Source: Melastoma dodecandrum
Lineage: Eukaryota > Streptophyta > Magnoliopsida > Myrtales > Melastomataceae
Assembly (NCBI GenBank): GCA_029817715.1
Contig: JARUPY010000105.1
Coordinates: forward strand, 40,752-104,751
DNA: 64,000 bases
Direction of reading: 5' to 3'
The translations under genes were made by a program, and so were the position numbers. This document shows positions 37,534 through 45,139 of this stretch, one piece after another. Each line of letters opens with the position of its first letter. The first letter of the stretch is position 1. The notes under the pieces are model-generated. The model had not been told where the DNA came from and did not search any database. It saw nothing but the letters and a program-made list of their open reading frames with translations.

Positions 37534-38904
37534 ATGCCGAAACTCAGCAACATCGACCTCGGACGGCCAGCGCGGCGCCTGCGCGTCGACACGCTGTCCC
37601 GCCTCCGCTGGCTCGCCCTGAGCGGCCAGACCGCGACGGTGCTCTTCACCAACCTCGTCCTGGGTTTCCCGCTGCCGCTCGTCCCCTGCCTGCTGGCCAT
37701 CGGCTGCTCCGTCGTGTGCAATTCATGGTTGCGGCTCCTCTATCCCCAGTCCCACCGGCTCAACGACCGCGCCGCCACGGCGCTGCTCGGCTACGACCTG
37801 CTGCAGCTCTCGGCCCTGCTGTACCTGACGGGCGGCCTCGAAAATCCCTTTTCCATGCTGTTCCTGGCCCCGGTGATGATCTCGGCGGCGTCGCTGCCGC
37901 CGGCTCGCACGGTGCTGCTCGGCGGGCTCGCCGTGGTGGCCGCCACGCTGCTGATCTGCTGGCACATGCCCCTGCCCTGGCACCCGGGCGAGGAGATGCA
38001 CCTGCCCTTCCTGTTCTCGGCCGGGATCTGGTGCGCCGTGGTGCTGGGGGTGGGCTTCATCGGCGTCTACGCGTCGCGCGTCGCCGAGGCGGCGCGCCAG
38101 CTCTCGGACGCGCGCGCCGCCACGGAACTCGTGCTGGCACGCGAGCAGCACCTCACGCAGCTCGACGGGCTCGCGGCCGCCGCCGCACACGAACTCGGCA
38201 CGCCGCTCGCCACCATCACGCTCGTGATCCGCGAGATGCTGGCCCTCCTGGCCAAGGCGGGGAAGACGATCGAGGTCGCCCAGATCAACGACGACATGCG
38301 GCTCCTCGACCAGGAGGCCCAGCGCTGCCGCACCATCCTGGGCAAGCTGACCTCGCTCGGCACCGAGGCCGCCGGTCCGCTGGAGGAGATGACGCTGAGC
38401 CACCTGGTCGAGGAGGTGGTGGGCCCGCAGCGCCATTTCGACGTCACAGTGACGGTGACGCCCATCGGCTTCGGCGAGGAGCCGGTCTGCGCGCGCAACC
38501 CCGCGATCCTCTACGGGCTCGGCAACCTCGTCGAGAACGCGGTCGACTTCGCGCACCGGGGCGTCAAGATCGACACCTACTGGACCCCCGACACGGTCGC
38601 CGTGACGGTGCGCGACGACGGTCCGGGCTTCGCGGCCGAGATCCTGTCGCGGCTCGGCGAACCCTATGTCACGACGCGCGGCGCCGGCGGGCGGGCCAAA
38701 TCGGAGACCAATTCGGGCCTCGGGCTCGGGCTCTTCATCGCCAAGACGCTGCTGGAGCGCTCGGGCGCCACCGTCGCGACGTCCAATGCCCCGGCTCCCG
38801 AGACCGGGGCGGTCGTGGCGGTGACCTGGCCGCGCGCGGTGTTCGAGCGCGGCGCCCCGCACGGGGCGGGCGGCAAACGCAAGCGCACCCCTGTTTTGTT
38901 CTGA
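37534..38904 (+). CDS. regB: Redox-sensing sensor histidine kinase RegB/ActS/PrrB family
   Basis: A 456-residue membrane sensor kinase. About six N-terminal membrane segments contain the quinone-associated motif TGGLENPFSM. The phosphorylated histidine lies in AAAAHELGTPLATI. The redox-active cysteine equivalent is in EAQRCRTILGKL, and the ATP lid has NLVENAVDFA, DDGPGFAAEIL and SGLGLGLFIAKTLLERSGA. In Rhodobacter and rhizobia this kinase controls electron-transport, carbon-fixation and nitrogen genes by redox state. regA follows 183 bp later. The senC/prrC copper chaperone gene that often lies beside this pair is absent here. Confidence 0.93.
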   Translation: MPKLSNIDLGRPARRLRVDTLSRLRWLALSGQTATVLFTNLVLGFPLPLVPCLLAIGCSVVCNSWLRLLYPQSHRLNDRAATALLGYDLLQLSALLYLTGGLENPFSMLFLAPVMISAASLPPARTVLLGGLAVVAATLLICWHMPLPWHPGEEMHLPFLFSAGIWCAVVLGVGFIGVYASRVAEAARQLSDARAATELVLAREQHLTQLDGLAAAAAHELGTPLATITLVIREMLALLAKAGKTIEVAQINDDMRLLDQEAQRCRTILGKLTSLGTEAAGPLEEMTLSHLVEEVVGPQRHFDVTVTVTPIGFGEEPVCARNPAILYGLGNLVENAVDFAHRGVKIDTYWTPDTVAVTVRDDGPGFAAEILSRLGEPYVTTRGAGGRAKSETNSGLGLGLFIAKTLLERSGATVATSNAPAPETGAVVAVTWPRAVFERGAPHGAGGKRKRTPVLF

Positions 38905-39087
38905 CGCGCGCCCTATCTCTACGGCAACGGCTTCACGGCCTGCGACCCGGCCATTGCGACGCCCCGAACCGTTGGGGCGCCTCTCCCGACCGCCCGCGGC
39001 CCTTCGGCATCCGTCGTCGGCACGACGGCATGCGCCGGTTCAGCAGCGCGGGCCCCCTCGGGGCGCCCGAGACCACGGGACGACACG

Positions 39088-39663
39088 ATGAGCCTTCAAC
39101 CCACGGCCGGCGACACCGGCCCCATTCCGGCCCTCCAAGGGGACGGTTCCCTGCTGATCGTCGACGACGACAAGCCCTTCCTGACGCGGCTCACGCGCGC
39201 CATGGCGAGCCGCGGCTTCCAGGTCGAGGCCGCGGAATCGGTGGCCGAGGGCCTCAGCGCCATCGAGCGCAGCGCCCCCGCCTATGCGGTGATCGACATG
39301 CGCCTCGCCGACGGCAACGGGCTCGACGTCATGTCCGAGCTGAAGGCCAAGCGGCCCGATGCCCGCGCCATCATCCTCACCGGCTACGGCAACATCGTCA
39401 CGGCCGTGACGGCGGTGAAGCTCGGCGCCTTCGACTATCTCGCCAAGCCCGCCGACGCCGACGAGATCTACGGCGCCCTCATGGCGCTGCGCCACGACAA
39501 GGCGGAGGTGCCCGAGAACCCCATGTCGGCCGACCGGGTCCGGTGGGAGCACATCCAGCGCATCTACGAGCTCTGCGGCCGCAACGTGTCGGAGACGGCG
39601 CGCCGCCTCAACATGCACCGCCGCACGCTCCAGCGCATCCTGGCCAAGCGCGCGCCGCGCTGA
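39088..39663 (+). CDS. regA: Redox response regulator RegA/ActR/PrrA family
   Basis: A 191-residue response regulator. The receiver domain has SLLIVDDDKPFLTRL, the phospho-acceptor Asp in AVIDMRLADGNGLDVM, the Thr in AIILTGYGNIVTA and the Lys in YLAKPADADEI. The C-terminal Fis-type HTH (GRNVSETARRLNMHRRTLQR) is the highly conserved RegA recognition helix region. It is the partner of the kinase encoded just upstream. Confidence 0.95.
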   Translation: MSLQPTAGDTGPIPALQGDGSLLIVDDDKPFLTRLTRAMASRGFQVEAAESVAEGLSAIERSAPAYAVIDMRLADGNGLDVMSELKAKRPDARAIILTGYGNIVTAVTAVKLGAFDYLAKPADADEIYGALMALRHDKAEVPENPMSADRVRWEHIQRIYELCGRNVSETARRLNMHRRTLQRILAKRAPR

Positions 39664-39680
39664 TCCGGCGAAGGCGCTCC

Positions 39681-39702
39681 GCACCCGGGCCTACACGGGT
39701 GC
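39681..39702 (+). terminator. Hairpin downstream of regA, possible terminator
   Basis: GCACCCG (39681-39687) and CGGGTGC (39696-39702) form a perfect 7-bp stem around an 8-base loop, 18 bases after the regA stop. No T-run follows, so intrinsic termination is uncertain. Confidence 0.45.
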
Positions 39703-39826
39703 GGGCTCGACGACCGGTCGGCGGGAAGGGGAATCATCCCCTGCGCTCCCGCTGTTCCCCGGATCGATGTCCACCGGCTCTACTCACGATCGCTTGACGA
39801 ATCGCTTGCGACGATACTGTTGTGCG

Positions 39827-39855
39827 TTGACACTCCTGCACGCGCCCTGTTTACA
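39827..39855 (+). promoter_or_regulatory. Probable promoter of the Cys-rich/PRTase-GNAT cassette
   Basis: A consensus -35 TTGACA (39827-39832) is followed after 17 bases by TTTACA (39850-39855), an acceptable -10. It lies 87 bases before the ATG at 39942. This strong-looking site in a lower-G+C stretch suggests the two downstream genes form their own transcription unit. Confidence 0.55.
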
Positions 39856-39941
39856 GCGGCGTAGGACTCGTTCTCCGGCACGAGAGGGTGCAAGCCCTCC
39901 AGGCGAGAACGGCGGCGGCGGTTGTGCAGCGGGATCGCTCG

Positions 39942-40187
39942 ATGGCTCTGAGCTTCGCGGAATTCGTGGCGGCGGTCAGCAAGGACACGCTGGAGATCGG
40001 CGAGCGGGTGACCCCGACAGGGATCTCAGCCTGCAGTGCCTGCGGAATCCCTCTTCAGGAAACCATCACCGGCAACCGTCCCGATCAGCACGGCTCCTGT
40101 CGCTGCAGCGATTGCTACTTCGACGCATTGGGTGAGGAACTCGACGCTCATCCGCTCGGAGCTGCGCGGCCTGTTCGCGGAGCCTAG
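39942..40187 (+). CDS. Small Cys-rich (zinc-ribbon-like) protein, partner of the PRTase-GNAT fusion
   Basis: An 81-residue acidic protein. It starts with a helix (MALSFAEFVAAVSKDTLEIG) and then has ISACSACGIPL ... GSCRCSDCYFDALGEE, giving C-x2-C and C-x-C-x2-C clusters about 18 residues apart. This suggests binding of one zinc ion or a small Fe-S centre. No family is recognised. ATG 39942 is preferred; an in-frame GTG at 39888 would add 18 residues. The next gene begins 4 bp after its stop, so co-translation is likely. The region is less G+C-rich than regA upstream and mltB downstream. Confidence 0.65.
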   Translation: MALSFAEFVAAVSKDTLEIGERVTPTGISACSACGIPLQETITGNRPDQHGSCRCSDCYFDALGEELDAHPLGAARPVRGA

Positions 40188-40190
40188 GAG

Positions 40191-41147
40191 TTGCATACAT
40201 ATTTGCTGAGCGACGATAGCGTCGGTCGCTATCTGCTGGATTTCGCGGATCGGCTACAAGCGTTGACCGCGGCCTGCCCCTTCGTATGGGTGACGCTCGG
40301 GCGATCCGGCGACAAGATCGCCGCCGCCCTGGGCACGATCCTGCCGCCCGACGTCGTGGACAGACTTCAAATCGTCCGCGCATCATTCGACAGGAAGAAC
40401 GCCACCGTTGCCCTTCGCGATGGGTTCGACTGGACGCTGATCGCCGACGGGAGCGTCCTTCTCATCGACAGTGCGGTCCATTCCGGATTGAGCATGAACA
40501 TGGCCGCCAAGACCTTGTTCGATCTCGGCGTCAAGAACATCATATCCTATTCTCTTGTCGTCAAGAGGACGGCTGATTTCATCCCGAGCTACTTCGGGCT
40601 CATGATCGATGAACACGACCGGGCATTTTTCCAACTCGACCGGTATCCCAATAACCGCCTGCAGAAGAAGGGCCCGTTCGGGATTCTGCGTTCGCTGACG
40701 CAGCGCGATCTTGATCGCGAGCCGAGCACGCTCGACTGTGGCGTCGCATCGCTGGATAAAATCAGCATGGCCGATCTCATGTATGGGGTCAGGACCCAGG
40801 GCACGGTAGCCATGCTGTATGAAGTCGCCGGCGAGGTCGCGGCCTTCCTGAGCTTCTACATCGATCGCCGCCGAGTCCTGCACATCGACGCCGTCGCGAC
40901 CGATCTGAAATATCGAGGTCAGGGCATTGGCGCCACGCTCGTCCGATGGGCCGAGACTTATGCGCGGTCGTCCACATGCACCGCGATCGAACTATGGGCG
41001 ATCGCCGAGCGGGTCGGCTTCTACCAGAACCTTGGCTTCGCCCGTACGTCGGAAGAGCCGTGGCGCCTCGGGCGGGAGGAGACATATTTCAGTATGAGAC
41101 GGCCCATCCTGTACAACATCAAGTTCGGCGAGCTGATACGCCATTGA
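40191..41147 (+). CDS. Phosphoribosyltransferase-like domain fused to a GNAT acetyltransferase domain
   Basis: A protein of about 318 residues with two recognisable halves. Residues about 25-140 look like a type I phosphoribosyltransferase fold: strand-loop WVTLGRSGDKIAAALG, then VLLIDSAVHSGLSMNMAAK at the PRPP-loop position, followed by GVKNIISYSLVVKR. The usual second acidic residue of the PRPP loop is Ser here (IDSAVHSG). Residues about 185-305 are a GNAT domain: LHIDAVATDLKYRGQGIGAT is motif A with the acetyl-CoA loop R-G-Q-G-I-G, and GFYQNLGFARTSEE is the late beta-strand block. The start is uncertain: TTG 40191 directly abuts AGGAG, and TTG 40203 is the likelier start by spacing. Function unknown. 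Confidence 0.7.
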   Translation: MHTYLLSDDSVGRYLLDFADRLQALTAACPFVWVTLGRSGDKIAAALGTILPPDVVDRLQIVRASFDRKNATVALRDGFDWTLIADGSVLLIDSAVHSGLSMNMAAKTLFDLGVKNIISYSLVVKRTADFIPSYFGLMIDEHDRAFFQLDRYPNNRLQKKGPFGILRSLTQRDLDREPSTLDCGVASLDKISMADLMYGVRTQGTVAMLYEVAGEVAAFLSFYIDRRRVLHIDAVATDLKYRGQGIGATLVRWAETYARSSTCTAIELWAIAERVGFYQNLGFARTSEEPWRLGREETYFSMRRPILYNIKFGELIRH

Positions 41148-41251
41148 GACGTGCCGGGCGGGCGGATCTCCCGTCAACGGCGTCGGCAGCGTGCTATGCG
41201 GGGCCGCAGAGCCGCCGCGACGAAGAGGTCCGGCGCCGTGAGGAGATCAAC

Positions 41252-42466
41252 ATGGCGGGTTCCGGTCGATGGATGATGGTGCCGCTTCTGGCGGTGGCCC
41301 TGGCGGGCCCGGCCTGCGCCGCCGAACCCGTGCCCAGGCCGCCTTCCCCGGCCGCCCTCGCGGCTTTCGTGACGGCCCTCAAGCCCGAGGCCGCCGCCCG
41401 CGGCGTCTCGGAGGCGACGTTCGACGCCGCCTTCGCGGGCGTAACGCCGGACCCTGCCGTGGCGGCCCTGACCCGGCGCCAGCCGGAACTCGGCAAGCCG
41501 ACCGGCGCCTATCTGGCGGCCTCCGTCACCCCGGCCCGCGTCGCGCGGGGGCGGGAGCTCCTGGACACATGGCACGCCCCCCTCGCGGCGATCGAGGCGA
41601 AATACGGCGTCCCGGCCCCGATCCTGGTCGCCGTCTGGGGCCTCGAGACGAATTACGGCGCGGCCCCGGGCGACAAGGACGTCGTCCGCTCGCTGGCGAC
41701 GCTGGCCGCCATGGGCTACCGGCCCGAGCTCTATCGCGACGAACTGCTGGCGGCGCTGGGGATCCTCGAACGGCGGGAGGCCGGCCGCGACCAGCTCCGC
41801 GGCTCCTGGGCGGGCGCCATGGGCCAGCCGCAGTTCATGCCGTCGAGCTTCGACAGATACGCGGTCGACGGCGACGGGGACGGCCGCCGCGACATCTGGG
41901 GCGACGTGCCGGACGCCCTGGCGTCGATCGCCTCGTTCCTGCGCGGCCAGGGCTGGACGCCGGGCCTGCCCTGGGGCCTCGAGGTGCGGCTGCCGCCGGG
42001 CTTCGACCTCGCGGCCCGCGGACGGGCGCCCTTCCCGGACTGGGCCGGGCGCGGCGTCGCGCGGGCCGACGGGGCGGCGCTGCCCGCCGAGGGCGAGGGC
42101 ATCCTCTACTTCCCGGCCGGCAGCCCGGGACCGGCCTTCCTGGTCACGACCAACTTCTCGGTCGTCAAGACCTATAATTCGTCGGACAGCTACGTCCTGG
42201 CCGTCGCCACGCTCGCCGACCGCATGGCGGGCGGCCCGCCCGTGGCGGCGCACTGGCCCACCGCGACCCCGATCGGCCGCGAGGACCGCATCGCCCTCCA
42301 GGCGCGGCTCGCCGCCCTGGGCTATCCGGTGGACGACCGGACGGGCCGCATCAGCCTGACGCTGCGCGATTCCATCCGCGCCGCCCAGGCCAGGAACGGG
42401 CTCGCGGCGGACGGCAACCCGACGGCGTCGCTGCTGCACGCCTTGGAAAAACCCGGCGCGCGGTGA
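41252..42466 (+). CDS. Lytic murein transglycosylase (MltB-like) with peptidoglycan-binding domain
   Basis: A 404-residue secreted or periplasmic enzyme. It has a signal peptide (MAGSGRWMMVPLLAVALAGP, cleavage after ACA), an SLT_2/MltB catalytic domain with the active-site Glu in VWGLETNYGAAPG, family blocks GSWAGAMGQPQFMPSSF and YAVDGDGDGRRDIW, and a C-terminal PG_binding_1 domain (LQARLAALGYPVDDRTGRI). It cleaves peptidoglycan to 1,6-anhydromuropeptides during wall turnover. AGGAG lies 6 bases before the ATG. Confidence 0.93.
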   Translation: MAGSGRWMMVPLLAVALAGPACAAEPVPRPPSPAALAAFVTALKPEAAARGVSEATFDAAFAGVTPDPAVAALTRRQPELGKPTGAYLAASVTPARVARGRELLDTWHAPLAAIEAKYGVPAPILVAVWGLETNYGAAPGDKDVVRSLATLAAMGYRPELYRDELLAALGILERREAGRDQLRGSWAGAMGQPQFMPSSFDRYAVDGDGDGRRDIWGDVPDALASIASFLRGQGWTPGLPWGLEVRLPPGFDLAARGRAPFPDWAGRGVARADGAALPAEGEGILYFPAGSPGPAFLVTTNFSVVKTYNSSDSYVLAVATLADRMAGGPPVAAHWPTATPIGREDRIALQARLAALGYPVDDRTGRISLTLRDSIRAAQARNGLAADGNPTASLLHALEKPGAR

Positions 42467-42547
42467 CGGGCGCGCCCCGGCGGGGTTGAACCAGCTCTGC
42501 TTTCGGCCGATTGCGCGACTGCCCGAATCCGACCGCGAGCCTCACCG

Positions 42548-43892
42548 ATGCATCATCCCGCCGACGGCGCGCCGTCCCTCGCCTTCGGCCTGCCCTTCCT
42601 GGGCCTGCTGCTGTCGATCGCCCTGATGCCGCTGCTGCGGCCGCACTGGTGGGAGCGGCGCTTCCCGCTCGTCGCGGCCGGCTGGGCGCTGCTCTTCGTC
42701 CTGCCCTTCACGGCCGCCTACGGCGCGGGCGAGGCCGGGCGGGACCTGCTGGAAGCGCTCGCCCACGAATTCCTGCCCTTCATCGTGCTGCTCCTGGCGC
42801 TCTTCGTCGTGGCGGGCGGGATCCGGATCTCGGGCAACCTGATCGGCACGCCCGGCACCAACCTCGTCCTCATCGGCCTCGGCACGCTCGGGGCGAGCCT
42901 GCTCGGCACCACCGGGGCCGCCATGCTGCTGATCCGCCCGCTGATCCGCGCCAATGCGGACCGCCGGCATCGGACGCACGTCTTCGTGTTCTTCATCTTC
43001 CTCGTCGGCAACATCGGGGGGTCGCTGACGCCGCTCGGCGACCCGCCGCTGTTCCTGGGCTTCCTGCGCGGGGTCGATTTCGGCTGGACGCTCGGCGCCC
43101 TGGCGCCGCCGATGCTGCTGTCCTCGGCGATCCTGCTCGCGCTCTTCACCGCGATCGACCGCTGGTACTGGCGCCGGGAGCCCGTCCTGCCGCCGAGCCG
43201 CCTGCCGCGGACCTTCGGCGTCGAGGGCGGCCACAACGTCGTCTTCCTCGCCGTGATCGTGGCGGCGGTGCTGACGAGCGGGCTGTGGCGGTCGGGGCGC
43301 ACCCTGCCGCTCGGCCTCGGCGTGACGGTGCGCTACGAGGACGCGGCCCGCGACCTCGCGCTTCTGGCCGCGGCGGCGCTGTCCTACGCCACGACGCCCG
43401 CCCGCATCCGCATCGAGAACGCCTTCACCTGGATGCCGATCCGCGAGGTGGCGATCCTCTTCGCCGCCATCTTCGTCACCATCGTGCCGGTCCTGGCGGC
43501 GCTGAAGGCGGGCCCGGCGGGCCCCTTCGCGCCCCTGCTCCACCTCGTGACCCGCCCGGACGGCACCCCGATCGTGGCGAACTACTTCTGGCTCACGGGG
43601 GCGCTGTCCTCGGTGCTCGACAATGCCCCGACCTACCTGGTGTTCTTCGACACGGCCGGCGGCGACCCGGCGCGGCTCATGGCGGAGGGATCGCGGACGC
43701 TGCTCGCCATCTCGTGCGGCGGCCGTCTTCATGGGGGCCAACACCTATCTCGGCAATGCGCCGAACTTCATGGTGAAGTCGATCTGCGAGGAGCAGGGCA
43801 TCCGCATGCCCGGCTTCTTCGGCTACCTCGCCTGGTCGGGCCTGGTGCTGCTGCCGCTCTTCGGGCTCCTGACCGTGGTGTTCTTCCGGTGA
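42548..43892 (+). CDS. NhaD-like sodium:proton antiporter (ion transporter superfamily), one frameshift near its end
   Basis: A polytopic inner-membrane protein of about 447 residues with roughly 11 hydrophobic segments. Family-typical blocks are [71 protein letters not shown] and [16 protein letters not shown]. These match the NhaD/citrate-arsenite transporter group annotated as Na+/H+ antiporters. At about 43722 one extra G in GCGGCGGCC shifts the frame; the true end continues as [20 protein letters not shown] to the stop at 43890-43892. The protein is otherwise complete. Confidence 0.85.
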
Positions 43893-43919
43893 GGCTCCAA
43901 CGCCGCTGGCGGCCGATGC

Positions 43920-45125
43920 GCCACGGCACCACCGACCCTTCCGCTGTCGTCGCGAGCGGAGCGAGGCGATCCAGGCCGGCCTGAGCCTCCGGCCGGACGG
44001 GGACGGCATCGCCCGCGGGGCTTTTCCGGCGCCGTCCATCTGGATGGCGTCGTCGCTCGCGCTCCTCGCCATGACGGCAAAACGGAATCGGCCGTGAAGC
44101 GCTCGCGCAGAGGCGGCCGGGGCGCCACGGCACCACCGACCCTTCCGCCGTCATCGCGAGCGGAGCGAGGCGATCCAGGCCGGCGTGAGCCTCCGGCCGG
44201 ACGGGGACGGCATCGCCCGCGGGGCTTTTCCGGCGCCGTCCATCTGGATGGCGTCGTCGCTCGCGCTCCTCGCCGTGACGGCAAAACGGAATCGGCCCGT
44301 GAAGCGCTCGCGCAGAGGCGGCCGGGGCGCCACGGCACCACCGACCCTTCCGCCGTCATCGCGAGCGGAGCGAGGCGATCCAGGCCGGCGTGAGCCTCCG
44401 GCCGGACGGGGACGGCATCGCCCGCGGGGCTTTTCCGGCGCCGTCCATCTGGATGGCGTCGTCGCTCGCGCTCCTCGCCATGACGGCAAAACGGAATCGG
44501 CCGTGAAGCGCTCGCGCAGAGGCGGCCGGGGCGCCACGGCACCACCGACCCTTCCGCCGTCATCGCGAGCGGAGCGAGGCGATCCAGGCCGGCGTGAGCC
44601 TCCGGCCGGACGGGGACGGCATCGCCCGCGGGGCTTTTCCGGCGCCGTCCATCTGGATGGCGTCGTCGCTCGCGCTCCTCGCCATGACGGCAAAACGGAA
44701 TCGGCCGTGAAGCGCTCGCGCAGAGGCGGCCGGGGCGCCACGGCACCACCGACCCTTCCGCCGTCATCGCGAGCGGAGCGAGGCGATCCAGGCCGGCGTG
44801 AGCCTCCGGCCGGACGGGGACGGCATCGCCCGCGGGGCTTTTCCGGCGCCGTCCATCTGGATGGCGTCGTCGCTCGCGCTCCTCGCCATGACGGCAAAAC
44901 GGAATCGGCCGTGAAGCGCTCGCGCAGAGGCGGCCGGGGCGCCACGGCACCACCGACCCTTCCGCCGTCATCGCGAGCGGAGCGAGGCGATCCAGGCCGG
45001 CGTGAGCCTCCGGCCGGACGGGGACGGCATCGCCCGCGGGGCTTTTCCGGCGCCGTCCATCTGGATGGCGTCGTCGCTCGCGCTCCTCGCCATGACGGCA
45101 AAACGGAATCGGCCGTGAAGCGCTC
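43920..45125. repeat. Tandem array 2: 6 nearly identical 204-bp units carrying inverted-repeat arms
   Basis: Six head-to-tail copies. The left arm GTCATCGCGAGCGGAGCGAG starts at 43946 (a GTCGTCGCGAG variant), 44150, 44355, 44559, 44763 and 44967, giving steps of 204, 205, 204, 204 and 204 bp. The 205 comes from one extra C in CGGCCCGTGAAG. Each unit has the left arm to GGCGATCCAG, GTGAGCCTCCGGCC, a middle containing GCGGGGCTTTTCCGGCGCC, the right arm GGATGGCGTCGTCGCTCGCG to CTCGCCATGACG, and a linker of about 80 bp. Copies differ at only a few positions. The array lies between the antiporter and an ABC gene that face each other. Because 204 is 68 codons, long open frames run through both strands; they are not credible genes. 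Confidence 0.93.
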
Positions 45126-45139
45126 ATGCGAAAGCCGTG

